Assembly: GCF_016429015.1 (NCBI RefSeq)
Contig: NZ_JAELTU010000006.1
Location: forward strand, 1 to 64,000
Reading direction: 5' to 3'
DNA length: 64,000 nt
From: Rhizobium sp. ASV20
GTDB taxonomy: Bacteria; Pseudomonadota; Alphaproteobacteria; Rhizobiales; Rhizobiaceae
Of the stretch, positions 29,770 to 38,499 are shown piece by piece. Positions within the stretch are counted from its first letter, which is position 1. The number at the start of each line of letters is the position of its first letter. Made by a program: the position numbers and the translations under genes. The notes under the pieces were generated by a model. That model saw only the letters and a program-made list of their open reading frames with translations. It was not told where the DNA came from and did no database searches.

Positions 29770-31312
29770 GAGTGACGGAATCATCATCGGGATCGATGCC
29801 GGAACTTCCGTTCTCAAGGCTGTTGCTTTCGAGTTGTCCGGCCGGCAGATCGCATCGGCATCCGCGCGGAACCGTTATCAGACGGGCGATGACGGTTCTG
29901 TCACGCAATCACTGGGGCAGACCTGGGCTGATTGCGTCAGCGCCTTGCGCGGTCTTGGCGAGAAGCTGCCGGATCTCGCTTCACGCACGGCTGCGATCGC
30001 CGTAACGGGGCAGGGCGATGGCACCTGGCTCGTAGGTGCCGGTAACGCTCCGGTCGGAGACGCCTGGCTCTGGCTCGATGCGCGCGCAGCACCGACCGTG
30101 ACGCGGCTGAGCGCCGGCTCCGGCAACCGCGCCCGCTTCGAAGCGACCGGCACGGGCCTCAACACCTGCCAGCAGGGCACGCAGCTTGCCCATATGGATC
30201 GCTTCATGCCGGAGCTTCTGGATCGGGCCGAGGCGTCGCTCCATTGCAAGGATTGGCTTTATCTCAACCTGACGGGCGTCCGGGCCACGGATCCGTCGGA
30301 AGCAAGCTTCACCTTCGGCAATTTTCGCAATCGGCAATATGATCCGATCGTTATCGATGCGCTGGGCCTTGCGCGCCGGCGTTCGCTTTTGCCTGACATC
30401 ATCGACGGGACGCAGATCAGCCATCCACTGACAGCCGAGGCGGCAAAAGCCGCCGGATTGCTGGCGGGAACGCCCGTTTGCCTCGGCTATGTCGATATGG
30501 TCATGACCGCGCTTGGTGCGGGTGTGCGCACAGGTGGTCAGAATGCCGCCTGCTCGACGATCGGCTCGACTGGCGTCCATATGCGCGCGAAAGCCGTGCC
30601 GGACGTCCAGCTCGACGATGAGGGGACCGGCTATGTCATCGCCTTGCCGATCCCGGGTATCGTCACCCAGGTCCAGACCAATATGGGCGCCACCATCAAT
30701 ATCGACTGGGTCCTTCGCATCGCGGCGGATCTGATGTCCGAGGGCGGTAACAGGGTTTCCTATTCCGACCTCATTCCGCGCATCGATGCCTGGTTTGCCG
30801 AAGCGCGCCCGACCAACCTTCTCTATCATCCCTATATTTCCGAGGCAGGAGAGCGCGGCCCCTTCGTCAATGCTCATGCGCGCGCCGGGTTCACCGGGCT
30901 TTCGACGCGGCATGGCTTTGCCGACATGTTGCGCGCCGTGGTCGAAGGGCTCGGCATGGCCACGCGTGATTGCTATGCGGCCATGGGCGATATGCCTTCG
31001 GAACTACGTATCACCGGGGGCGCTGCCCGCTCGCGCGCGCTGCGCGGCTCGCTTTCTGCCGCCGTCAACGCGCCCGTGCGCATTTCGGATCGCGAGGAGG
31101 CCGGTGCTGCCGGCGTTGCCATGATGGCGGCGGTCGCCATCGGTGCCTACCCAGACATGGATAGCTGCATTGCAGACTGGGTGACGCCGCTGCTGGGCGA
31201 CGCCGAGGCGCCGGATGCCGAAAATGCCGAGCGCTATGACCGATTGTTCGACGCCTACAAGGATGTTCGGCAGGCCATCACGCCGGCTTGGGACAAGCTG
31301 GCGCAACAGTAA
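29762..31312 (+). CDS. eryA: Erythritol kinase (FGGY family)
   Basis: About 516 residues from ATG 29762; the ATG at 29738 would add eight residues within the leader frame region. It phosphorylates erythritol to L-erythritol 4-phosphate in the first catabolic step. Visible features are the phosphate loop IIIGIDAGTSVLKAVAFELS (residues 7-26), AAIAVTGQGDGTWLVG, DAWLWLDARA, the catalytic region VCLGYVDMVMTALGAG and the adenosine-binding RITGGAARSRALRGSLSAAV. It heads the order eryA-eryB-eryC-eryD, which matches the Brucella/Rhizobium erythritol operon. That context makes the assignment much firmer than the family alone would allow. Confidence 0.92.
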   Translation: MSKSDGIIIGIDAGTSVLKAVAFELSGRQIASASARNRYQTGDDGSVTQSLGQTWADCVSALRGLGEKLPDLASRTAAIAVTGQGDGTWLVGAGNAPVGDAWLWLDARAAPTVTRLSAGSGNRARFEATGTGLNTCQQGTQLAHMDRFMPELLDRAEASLHCKDWLYLNLTGVRATDPSEASFTFGNFRNRQYDPIVIDALGLARRRSLLPDIIDGTQISHPLTAEAAKAAGLLAGTPVCLGYVDMVMTALGAGVRTGGQNAACSTIGSTGVHMRAKAVPDVQLDDEGTGYVIALPIPGIVTQVQTNMGATINIDWVLRIAADLMSEGGNRVSYSDLIPRIDAWFAEARPTNLLYHPYISEAGERGPFVNAHARAGFTGLSTRHGFADMLRAVVEGLGMATRDCYAAMGDMPSELRITGGAARSRALRGSLSAAVNAPVRISDREEAGAAGVAMMAAVAIGAYPDMDSCIADWVTPLLGDAEAPDAENAERYDRLFDAYKDVRQAITPAWDKLAQQ

Positions 31313-31385
31313 GCGCCGTCCGCGCGGGCCTGTGCCGCTTTGAAGTTTGATTTGATGATGCCAGAGGCATCCGAAGGAGCATGAC

Positions 31386-32897
31386 ATGATGGAACCGGAA
31401 ATCTTTGATCTTTTCGTGATCGGCGGAGGCATCAACGGTGCTGGCATCGCCCGCGATGCAGCCGGCCGGGGTCTTTCGGTCATGATGTGCGAAAAGGGCG
31501 ACCTGGCGGAAGGAACCTCCTCGCGTTCCGGCAAGCTCGTGCATGGCGGCCTGCGCTATCTCGAATATTACGAGTTCCGGCTCGTACGCGAAGCGCTGAT
31601 CGAGCGCGAAGTCCTGCTCAATTCCGCAAGCCATATCATCTGGCCGATGCGCTTCGTCTTGCCGCATAGCCCGTCCGATCGTCCGGCCTGGCTCGTGCGA
31701 CTTGGCCTGTTCCTCTATGATCATCTCGGCGGCCGCAAGAAGCTGCCGGGCACGCGCTCGCTCGACCTTCATCGTGATCCGGAAGGCGCTCCGATCCTCG
31801 ATCAGTATTCCAGGGGCTTTGAATATTCCGACTGTTGGGTTGACGATGCCCGTCTCGTAGTTCTCAACGCGCTCGATGCCGCCGCCAAGGGGGCTCAGAT
31901 CCTGACGCGGACGGCCTGCATCAGCGCCCGCCGCGATCAGGGCGTCTGGATCGTCCAGATGCGGAGCGAGCGCTCGGGCGAGGTGCGCACCGTGCGCGCC
32001 AAGGCGCTGGTGAATGCATCCGGTCCATGGGTCAATGATATCATCCACCGTGTTGCCGGCTCCAACAGCAGCCGCAGTGTCCGCCTGGTGAAGGGCAGCC
32101 ATATCATCGTTCCGAAATTCTGGAACGGCCAGCAGGCCTATCTGGTGCAGAACCACGACAAGCGCGTGATCTTCATCAACCCCTACGAAGGCGACAAGGC
32201 GCTGATCGGCACGACCGACATTCCCTATGAAGGCAAGCCCGAAGAAGTGAAGGCCGACGAGAAGGAGATCGATTATCTCATCACCGCCGTCAACCGCTAC
32301 TTCAAGGAAAAGCTGCGCCGTTCCGACGTGCTGGAAAGCTTCTCCGGCGTGCGCCCACTCTTCGACGACGGCAAGGGCAACCCGTCTGCCGTCACGCGCG
32401 ACTACGTATTCGATCTCGACGAGACCGGCGGTGCGCCGCTTTTGAATGTCTTCGGCGGCAAGATCACCACGTTCCGCAAGCTCTCCGAGCATGCGATGCA
32501 GAAGCTCGCCAGGTTCTTCCCGAAAATGGGCGGCGACTGGACGCGCGGCGCCACGCTTCCCGGCGGCGAAATTCCAAATGCCGATTATGTGTCCTTCACG
32601 GATACGCTGCGTAGTGCCTATCCCTGGATGCCGCGCGCGCTCATGAGCCACTATGGGCATCTCTACGGTGCGCGCACCAAGCTGATCGTTGGCGACGCAA
32701 CCTCGCTTGCAGGGCTCGGCCGCCATTTCGGCGGCAATCTCTATGAGGCCGAAGCTCGCTATCTCGCGGCTTCCGAATGGGCGCAGAAGGCGGAAGACGT
32801 GCTGATGCGCCGCACCAAGGAAGGGCTGCGCATGACGCTCGAGGAGAAGGCGGCATTCGCCGCCTGGTTCGACACTGAACTGGCACTTGCCGCCTGA
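31386..32897 (+). CDS. eryB: Erythritol-4-phosphate dehydrogenase (GlpD-like, FAD)
   Basis: 503 residues, shorter than GlpD because the C-terminal domain is reduced, as in characterised EryB. It oxidises L-erythritol 4-phosphate to a tetrulose phosphate. FAD-binding motif VIGGGINGAGIARDAAGRG at residues 11-29, then the GTSSRSGKLVHGGLRYLEYY signature, NASGPWVND, the substrate loop KGSHIIVP, IGTTDIPYEG, FSGVRPLF and GGKITTFRKL. Two adjacent Met codons begin the gene and AAGGAG sits seven bases before. It follows eryA by 73 bases and precedes eryC by 32 bases. Confidence 0.92.
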   Translation: MMEPEIFDLFVIGGGINGAGIARDAAGRGLSVMMCEKGDLAEGTSSRSGKLVHGGLRYLEYYEFRLVREALIEREVLLNSASHIIWPMRFVLPHSPSDRPAWLVRLGLFLYDHLGGRKKLPGTRSLDLHRDPEGAPILDQYSRGFEYSDCWVDDARLVVLNALDAAAKGAQILTRTACISARRDQGVWIVQMRSERSGEVRTVRAKALVNASGPWVNDIIHRVAGSNSSRSVRLVKGSHIIVPKFWNGQQAYLVQNHDKRVIFINPYEGDKALIGTTDIPYEGKPEEVKADEKEIDYLITAVNRYFKEKLRRSDVLESFSGVRPLFDDGKGNPSAVTRDYVFDLDETGGAPLLNVFGGKITTFRKLSEHAMQKLARFFPKMGGDWTRGATLPGGEIPNADYVSFTDTLRSAYPWMPRALMSHYGHLYGARTKLIVGDATSLAGLGRHFGGNLYEAEARYLAASEWAQKAEDVLMRRTKEGLRMTLEEKAAFAAWFDTELALAA

Positions 32898-32929
32898 ACC
32901 AACCGACAATCTGCCGGGAGACGATATCG

Positions 32930-33862
32930 ATGTCCTTGACGCTTTCACTCAACACCAACCCGCTGGTGAACCGCTTTGCGGAGCCGTCCGACCTGATCGA
33001 AACGGTGGCGCGCGATCTGCGCATCCGCGATCTGCAGCTGACGCATGAGTTCATCAATCCGAGCTGGCAGGCGCCGGTCATTCGCCGTCTGACGCGAGAC
33101 ATGCAGGCCGCGCTGAAGCGTACCGGTGTTCGCGTCACCTCCGGAATGACCGGTCCCTACGGCCGTCTCAACCACTTTGGCCATCCGGACAGGGACGTTC
33201 GCCGCTATTACATCGACTGGTTCAAGACCTTTGCCGAGATCACGGCTGACCTCGGCGGCCATTCTGTCGGCACGCAATTCGCGATCTTCGCCTACAAGGA
33301 TTATGACGATCCGGTCCGGCGTGAGGAGCTGATCCAGATCGCGATCGATTGCTGGGGCGAGGTGGCAGAACACGCCCGCGCTGCCGGCCTTTCCTATATT
33401 TTCTGGGAGCCGATGAGCATCGGCCGAGAGTTCGGCGAGACGATCGAGGCCTGTCTTTCCCTGCAGCACCGCTTGACCAAGGCGCCATTTGCAATCCCAA
33501 TGTGGATGATGGCCGACATCGACCACGGGGACGTTACATCCACAAATCCGGACGATTATGATCCCTATGCCTGGGCGCGTGCAGTCCCGAAGGTTTCGCC
33601 GATCATTCACATCAAGCAGAGCCTTATGGACAAGGGTGGCCATCGCCCCTTTACTGCAGAGTTCAACGCCAGGGGCCGCATTCAGCCGGCGCCGCTTCTC
33701 GAAGCCTTCGCTCAAGGCGGTGCCGTCGACAATGAGATTTGCCTTGAGCTGTCCTTCAAGGAGCGTGAGCCGAACGATCGGCAGGTCATCTCGCAGATTG
33801 CCGAAAGCGTTGCCTTCTGGGCTCCTCATATCGACACGGGCGTCGGTGACTTGCATATCTAG
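32930..33862 (+). CDS. eryC: EryC, TIM-barrel isomerase of erythritol catabolism
   Basis: 310 residues of the xylose-isomerase-like / AP endonuclease 2 TIM-barrel superfamily. The segments RIRDLQLTHEFINPSWQ, SGMTGPYGRLNHFGHP, FAIFAYKDYDD, YIFWEPMSIGREFGETIEAC and MMADIDHGDVT carry the His, Glu and Asp residues expected at the metal site of the fold. EryC was first annotated as D-erythrulose-1-phosphate dehydrogenase. Later Brucella work places it, with EryH and EryI, among three isomerases that turn the EryB product into D-erythrose 4-phosphate. The ery order supports the name. Confidence 0.88.
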   Translation: MSLTLSLNTNPLVNRFAEPSDLIETVARDLRIRDLQLTHEFINPSWQAPVIRRLTRDMQAALKRTGVRVTSGMTGPYGRLNHFGHPDRDVRRYYIDWFKTFAEITADLGGHSVGTQFAIFAYKDYDDPVRREELIQIAIDCWGEVAEHARAAGLSYIFWEPMSIGREFGETIEACLSLQHRLTKAPFAIPMWMMADIDHGDVTSTNPDDYDPYAWARAVPKVSPIIHIKQSLMDKGGHRPFTAEFNARGRIQPAPLLEAFAQGGAVDNEICLELSFKEREPNDRQVISQIAESVAFWAPHIDTGVGDLHI

Positions 33863-33990
33863 CCGCAGACGCAATTGAGTCCCGATTCTCCAGGCAAATC
33901 AGCGATGCGGCGATGCAGGAGACAATCAATCGGGATCCCAAGGATAAGCAGGCGGAACCATATGCGTGAAATGATGAAGAGGAACGGTCG

Positions 33991-34929
33991 ATGACGGATG
34001 CGGATGCTTCGCTCGCCGTGCGGGCGGCCTGGCTGCACTATGCCGGCGGGCTGACACAGTCCGAGGTGGCAAAGCGCCTCGGCGTTCCCTCGGTCAAGGC
34101 ACACCGGTTGATCGCGCGTGCGGTGGCCGAGGGTGTCGTGAAAGTGACGATCGATGGCGACATCGTCGAATGCGTCGAGCTGGAAGCCCAGCTTTCGGCG
34201 CGGTTCGACCTGCAATATTGCGAGGTCGCTCCAGACCTCGGCGAGGACGGGTTTGAGTTTCGTGCTCTCGGCCAGGCGGGCGCCGGCTTCCTTCGCCGGG
34301 AGATCGAGAGCGGCAACAACAAGGTCATCGGCCTCGGTCACGGCCGCACGCTGTCGTCGGCCGTCCATCATCTGCCTCGGGTCAATGCGAAGGATTTACG
34401 CTTCGTGTCGCTGCTTGGTGGTTTGACCAGGAACTATGCCGCCAATCCTTATGACGTCATGCATCGTATCGCCGAAAAGACCGGCATGCAGGCGCATGTG
34501 ATGCCGGTGCCGTTCTTCGCCAATACGCACGAAGATCGTGATGTTCTTCTGGCGCAGCGTGGCGTGAGGGAAGTCTTCGACCTCGCCAACGGCGCCGAGC
34601 TCAAACTTGTCGGTCTCGGCACCGTCGATACGGACGCGCAGCTTGTCCTGTCGGGCATGGTCGAGCCCCGCGAGATCAAGGAAGTCACTGCGGCAGGCGG
34701 CGTCGGCGAAATCCTCGGCCATTTCTTCGATGCGGACGGCAATATCCTCGAGACGACGCTGTCGGCGCGCACGCTTTCGGCATCGCTGCCGCGTTCGAAA
34801 GAGGAGCGGCTGGTCGCGCTTTCCGGTGGTCTGCCGAAAGTCGAGGCCATCCGCGCCGTCCTGAAGAGCCGCTGTCTCTACGGCTTGATTACGGATGAGC
34901 GAACGGCGCGGGCCTTGTTGAAAGTGTAG
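33991..34929 (+). CDS. eryD: SorC-family transcriptional regulator EryD
   Basis: 312 residues. N-terminal HTH of the SorC/DeoR type (AWLHYAGGLTQSEVAKRLGV then PSVKAHRLIARAVAEGVV, residues 12-49) followed by a sugar-binding domain (VIGLGHGRTLSSAVHHLP, FVSLLGGLTRNYAANPYDVM, LKLVGLGTVD, VALSGGLPKVEAIRAVLKSR, ITDERTARALL). In Brucella EryD represses the ery operon and erythritol relieves repression. Here it is the fourth gene of the ery run, 128 bases after eryC. The ATG at 33991 follows GAGGAACGG, a good ribosome-binding site. Confidence 0.9.
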   Translation: MTDADASLAVRAAWLHYAGGLTQSEVAKRLGVPSVKAHRLIARAVAEGVVKVTIDGDIVECVELEAQLSARFDLQYCEVAPDLGEDGFEFRALGQAGAGFLRREIESGNNKVIGLGHGRTLSSAVHHLPRVNAKDLRFVSLLGGLTRNYAANPYDVMHRIAEKTGMQAHVMPVPFFANTHEDRDVLLAQRGVREVFDLANGAELKLVGLGTVDTDAQLVLSGMVEPREIKEVTAAGGVGEILGHFFDADGNILETTLSARTLSASLPRSKEERLVALSGGLPKVEAIRAVLKSRCLYGLITDERTARALLKV

Positions 34930-34954
34930 CCGGCGCAGTTTTGTAACGTGATTT

Positions 34955-35008
34955 CACATCAATATCACAAGGAAAATGTTGAATTGTGATATTGATGTGT
35001 TATAAATT
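34955..35008 (+). promoter_or_regulatory. Promoter and palindromic operator upstream of eryR-tpiB-rpiB
   Basis: CACATCAATATCACAA (34955-34970) and its exact complement (34984-34999) make a perfect 16-base inverted repeat with a 13-base spacer. A sigma-70-like promoter overlaps it: TTGAAT at 34979-34984, then 16 bases, then TATAAA at 35001-35006. The -10 belongs to the TGTTATAAATT motif copy 3 (34998-35008). The transcription start would fall about 30 bases before the GTG of the DeoR gene. An operator straddling the -35 fits repression, either by that DeoR protein or by EryD just upstream. Confidence 0.72.
34998..35008 (+). repeat. TGTTATAAATT motif, copy 3
   Basis: Third copy of the 11-mer, same orientation. 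It supplies the probable -10 element for the DeoR-tpiB-rpiB operon and adjoins the right arm of the 16-base palindrome. Confidence 0.65.
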
Positions 35009-35044
35009 CTCACAATTCCACTCAGGCAATGGCCGGAGGGTAGG

Positions 35045-35821
35045 GTGAAGCGGGAAGAGCGCCAGCAATCGATCATCAATCTGCTCGTCGAGCACAAGAC
35101 CGTCGATCTCGACGATCTGGCCGATCGCTTTGTCGTGTCCAAGATGACCATTCATCGCGATCTGGATGACCTCGAGCAGGCGGGTGTGCTGCGCAAGGTT
35201 CGCGGCGGTGCGACGATCGATGCCGGTACGCAGTTCGAGAGCGATTTCCGCTTCCGCGAGCGCCAGGGCCATGAGGAAAAACTCGCCATGGCGCGCCGTG
35301 CGCTGGAACTGGTCGAGTCGGGCATGACTGTCATGGTCAATGACGGATCGATGGCGGCTGTTCTTGGCGAGATGTTGCTGGAAAAGCGGCCGCTGACGTT
35401 GATCACCAACAATGCCGCCATCATCGACAGGATGAGGAACGAGAGCGGCATAACGCTTATCGCGCTCGGCGGGGTCTATTCTGCCAAGTTCAACGCGTTT
35501 CTGGGCGTTGTCACCGAGGAGGCCGTGTCACGACTGCGAGCCGACATCGCTTTCCTGTCGACGCCGGCCATCTCCGGCAGGCTTGCCTATCATATGGACG
35601 ACAATGTCGTGCGCGCGAAGCGTGCCATGATCGCATCGGCCGCCAGGAGCTGCCTGCTCGTCAATCATCAGCGCATAGGGCACACGGCCCTGCATGTGAT
35701 GGCTGATCTCGCCGATTTCGATGCAATCATTACAGATCGCGCGCCGGACGCGGAAATACTCGAACAGCTCCGCCGTGACGATATCGCCCTTACCATCGCT
35801 TCTACTCAGGATATGACATGA
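35045..35821 (+). CDS. eryR: DeoR-family transcriptional regulator of the erythritol locus
   Basis: 258 residues with a GTG start. The DeoR HTH KREERQQSIINLLVEHKTVD then LDDLADRFVVSKMTIHRDLD occupies residues 2-41. The effector domain has MVNDGSMAAVLGEMLL, LITNNAAIIDRM, ITLIALGGVYSAKFNAFLG and LLVNHQRIGHTALHVMADL. Its ATG-overlapping stop couples it to the tpiB-like gene. In rhizobial erythritol loci a deoR-type gene precedes tpiB and rpiB in just this order. It likely controls its own operon through the palindrome upstream, in response to a tetrose or tetrulose phosphate. Confidence 0.85.
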   Translation: MKREERQQSIINLLVEHKTVDLDDLADRFVVSKMTIHRDLDDLEQAGVLRKVRGGATIDAGTQFESDFRFRERQGHEEKLAMARRALELVESGMTVMVNDGSMAAVLGEMLLEKRPLTLITNNAAIIDRMRNESGITLIALGGVYSAKFNAFLGVVTEEAVSRLRADIAFLSTPAISGRLAYHMDDNVVRAKRAMIASAARSCLLVNHQRIGHTALHVMADLADFDAIITDRAPDAEILEQLRRDDIALTIASTQDMT

Positions 35822-36588
35822 CAGAGACGCCTCGCTATTGGATCGGCACCAGCTGGAAGATGAACAAGACGCTCGCGGAAGCGCGCGCCTTCGCCGATGC
35901 TCTGCGTGCCGCCGATGACCTGCGCGATGCCCGCATTCAGCGCTTCATCATCCCGCCGTTCACCGCGGTGCGCGAAGTCAAATCGATCCTGTCGGAAAGC
36001 TCCGTCAAGGTTGGCGCCCAGAATATGCATTGGGCCGATCAGGGAGCCTGGACCGGAGAGATCTCTCCGCTGATGCTCAAGGATTGCGATCTTGACATCG
36101 TCGAGCTCGGTCATTCCGAGCGCCGCGAATTCTTCGGTGAAACCAATGAGACAGTCGGCCTGAAGACCGAGGCGGCCGTTCGTCATGGTCTGATCCCGCT
36201 CATCTGCATTGGCGAGACGCTGAGCGATCGTGAAAGCGGCCGTGCGACGGAGATCCTGAGCGAACAGGTGGTCGGCGCGCTCTCGAAGCTTTCCGAACAG
36301 CAGAAGCAGGCGGAAATTCTGCTTGCCTATGAACCGGTCTGGGCGATCGGCGAAAAGGGGATCCCGGCCGAGCCGTCCTATGCCGATGCACGCCAGGCGG
36401 AAATCATCGCAGTCGCGCAAGAGGTGCTTGGCCGAAAGATTCCATGCCTCTACGGCGGATCGGTCAATCCGCAAAACTGCGAGGAGCTCATTTCCTGCCC
36501 GAACGTGGACGGGCTTTTCATCGGGCGCTCCGCCTGGAACGTCGAGGGCTATCTCGACATCCTCGCCAAGTGTGCCGCTAAACTCTGA
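35818..36588 (+). CDS. tpiB: Triose-phosphate-isomerase-like tetrulose-phosphate isomerase (EryH/TpiB)
   Basis: 256 residues, TIM fold. The catalytic residues of triose-phosphate isomerase are present: Lys in GTSWKMNKT, His in [11 protein letters not shown], Glu in AYEPVWAIG. The flexible loop after the catalytic Glu reads [12 protein letters not shown] instead of the usual WAIGTGK-type sequence, as expected for a paralogue acting on a C4 phosphate. In Brucella the counterpart EryH is one of three isomerases making D-erythrose 4-phosphate. It overlaps the DeoR gene by four bases and precedes rpiB by 11 bases. Confidence 0.9.
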   Translation: MTETPRYWIGTSWKMNKTLAEARAFADALRAADDLRDARIQRFIIPPFTAVREVKSILSESSVKVGAQNMHWADQGAWTGEISPLMLKDCDLDIVELGHSERREFFGETNETVGLKTEAAVRHGLIPLICIGETLSDRESGRATEILSEQVVGALSKLSEQQKQAEILLAYEPVWAIGEKGIPAEPSYADARQAEIIAVAQEVLGRKIPCLYGGSVNPQNCEELISCPNVDGLFIGRSAWNVEGYLDILAKCAAKL

Positions 36589-36599
36589 AGGAGATCATC

Positions 36600-37055
36600 A
36601 TGAAACTTGCTATTGCTGGAGACAGCGCCGGCGAAGGCCTCGCCAAGGTTCTCGCCGACCATCTGAAGGACCGCTTCGACGTGAGCGAAGTCTCGCGCAC
36701 CCAGGAAGGCCCGGATGCGTTCTATGCCAACCTTGCCGATCGGGTCGCTTCCGGCGTCATCGACGGCACCTATGACAAGGCTATCCTCGTCTGCGGCACC
36801 GGTATCGGCGTCTGCATCTCCGCCAACAAGGTGCCGGGCATTCGTGCGGCTCTGACCCATGACACCTATTCGGCGGAGCGCGCTGCGCTGTCGAACAACG
36901 CCCAGATCATTACCATGGGCGCGCGCGTCATCGGCACGGAGCTTGCCAAGGCCATCGCCGATGCCTTCCTGGCGCAAACTTTCGATGAGAAGGGCCGTTC
37001 GGCCGGCAACGTCAACGCCATCAACGAAGTCGACGCGAAGTACAACCTTCGCTAA
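36600..37055 (+). CDS. rpiB: RpiB-like sugar-phosphate isomerase (EryI)
   Basis: 151 residues, RpiB/LacAB family. Conserved blocks are the N-terminal [20 protein letters not shown], DPxxx-type loop equivalent [20 protein letters not shown], the active-site [20 protein letters not shown] (catalytic Cys is the first residue), and [14 protein letters not shown]. In Brucella EryI the family member acts as D-erythrose-4-phosphate isomerase, linking erythritol to the pentose phosphate pathway. It is the last gene of the eryR-tpiB-rpiB unit and is followed by a strong terminator. Confidence 0.92.
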   Translation: MKLAIAGDSAGEGLAKVLADHLKDRFDVSEVSRTQEGPDAFYANLADRVASGVIDGTYDKAILVCGTGIGVCISANKVPGIRAALTHDTYSAERAALSNNAQIITMGARVIGTELAKAIADAFLAQTFDEKGRSAGNVNAINEVDAKYNLR

Positions 37056-37076
37056 GACAAGTCTCCCAAGACGCAG

Positions 37077-37119
37077 CAAGCCCGGCGATCGTTGCGATCG
37101 ACCGGGCTTGTCTGTTTTT
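37077..37119 (+). terminator. Factor-independent terminator after rpiB
   Basis: CAAGCCCGG pairs with CCGGGCTTG and, inside, CGATCG pairs with CGATCG around a TTG loop, with a single bulged A. The stem is about 15 bp and is followed by TCTGTTTTT. It sits between the convergent rpiB and phosphodiesterase genes. Confidence 0.9.
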
Positions 37120-37143
37120 GGCGTCAGGAAAGAGGGGCGGGGG

Positions 37144-38022
37144 TTATACGGGCTTGCGGCTCGAAAGCCACCGCTTGAACTCGACATTGGTGTCGGTCTG
37201 GATGGCACCGACTCCTGCTTCGATGAGTGCGCCCCAGACGCCCTCGGGATCCTTGAGGGCTCGGCTGTCGTTGAAATCGAGATTGTGGGAAACGTCGAGC
37301 GTATTGATCCACAAGCGGATGTTTTGGCGCTCCAACTCTTCTCTCCCGGCGGCAAGTTCGGCAACATCGGTAAACTTGACCTCGACCATCGGTGCGCGCA
37401 GCGCCTCGATCAGCTTCAGGTCCGCGGCAAATTTTCCCGGCCTGACAGGAAACATCGGCATGTGCGGAATGGAGCCAAACCAGTCCGCGCTGACCACGGG
37501 AAAGTCGCGGCTCTCGGGTAGCACGTCGGACTTGATGATCACACAATCTTCCGCCCCTAGCCGTCGGACGGTCGCGATCACCAGCGGCAGCTCATGCGGA
37601 AACTTCGTGTCGATGTTGACGAAGACCCGCCCGCGGGCTTCCTCAAGCGCCTCCTCCAGGGTCGGCACTCGTTCGTCGGTGAGTGCTGCGGCATCTCCGC
37701 CGGCAGCCACGCGGAGATGCGTACTGCGAACGGCTTGGAAGCTGCTTGCTCCGACTATGCCGTTGCCGGACGTCGTCCGGTCGAGCGTCCTGTCATGGAT
37801 GACGACCAGATGCCCGTCGGCGGTTGCCTGCGTATCGATCTCGACGAATTCGACGCCAAGCTCGGCAGCTGCTCGGATTGCCGCAAGCGAATTTTCCGGC
37901 GCTGCCGACCACAACGCGCGGTGAGCGATTGTAATGATCGCCCCGTTGGTGCGCGACATGAGATCGTAGATTTCGGAAGAGCGGGACGAATTGGAGATAG
38001 CGGCAGCGGTCAAGCCGGACAT
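37144..38022 (-). CDS. Glycerophosphodiester phosphodiesterase family protein
   Basis: 292 residues from the ATG at 38022; longer readings extend into sequence with no conserved character. GDPD motifs: IAHRALWSAAPENSLAAIRA (HR-x-x-x-x-PENS), EFVEIDTQATADGHLVVIHD (metal ligands E-x-D and the second His), RTTSGNGIV, VPTLEEALEEARGRVFVNID and the C-terminal WINTLD and GVGAIQTD. The family cleaves glycerophosphodiesters to glycerol 3-phosphate and an alcohol. No signal peptide is visible, so a cytosolic enzyme is likely. It is convergent with rpiB. A 19-bp palindrome 42 bases upstream probably controls it. Confidence 0.85.
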   Translation of the reverse strand: MSGLTAAAISNSSRSSEIYDLMSRTNGAIITIAHRALWSAAPENSLAAIRAAAELGVEFVEIDTQATADGHLVVIHDRTLDRTTSGNGIVGASSFQAVRSTHLRVAAGGDAAALTDERVPTLEEALEEARGRVFVNIDTKFPHELPLVIATVRRLGAEDCVIIKSDVLPESRDFPVVSADWFGSIPHMPMFPVRPGKFAADLKLIEALRAPMVEVKFTDVAELAAGREELERQNIRLWINTLDVSHNLDFNDSRALKDPEGVWGALIEAGVGAIQTDTNVEFKRWLSSRKPV

Positions 38023-38063
38023 GGGAAGACTTTCTTCGGCGGGGATTTTCTGGCGGATATGAA

Positions 38064-38082
38064 ACACAAGAAATTCTTGTGT
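38064..38082. promoter_or_regulatory. 19-bp perfect palindrome upstream of the phosphodiesterase gene
   Basis: ACACAAGAA-A-TTCTTGTGT is perfect, and GTCGA-CTCG-TCGAC overlaps its right edge (38081-38094). Both lie within 75 bases upstream of the minus-strand gene starting at 38022. It is a good operator candidate for an unknown regulator. The remaining DNA up to 38499 holds no recognisable gene. Confidence 0.6.
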
Positions 38083-38499
38083 CGACTCGTCGACCTGAAG
38101 CGGCAACGAGGCTTCGATCATTAATACGCGCAAGGTGTAGACCTTATGACAATGGCTCGAAATCCGAGCGGTATGGGCTCCGCCAAAGCGCTCGGAAAGA
38201 CCCGAATCGGTCTCGGTAAGCGTCGTGACGGGCTCCCAGGTGCCTGGTCGCCTGCGTGTGATGCTTGCAACCACGCTCAATCCACAGCTGATTTTAGCAG
38301 CAAGCCGACGATCGCAGGAATTGGCAGAGAACGAGGGCCGGCGGGGCATGCTCGCCTTTAGAATGCCGTGATCGTCGCGGCATATTGGCGAGATAGGCAG
38401 GCGGCGTTGGTCCCGGAACCTGCGATGTTCAGCCAACCTCCGGGCGAGATGACACCGGTTGGGGCTCGTTTACGTTTTGTAACATTACGGCCTTAATCG

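Noticed and set aside
31278..32948. A 556-codon open frame on the minus strand
   Set aside because: It is antisense to eryB, which has all FAD-dehydrogenase motifs; no recognisable domain.
38023..38436. Longer start for the phosphodiesterase gene
   Set aside because: The extension has no conserved sequence and contains the 19-bp palindrome.
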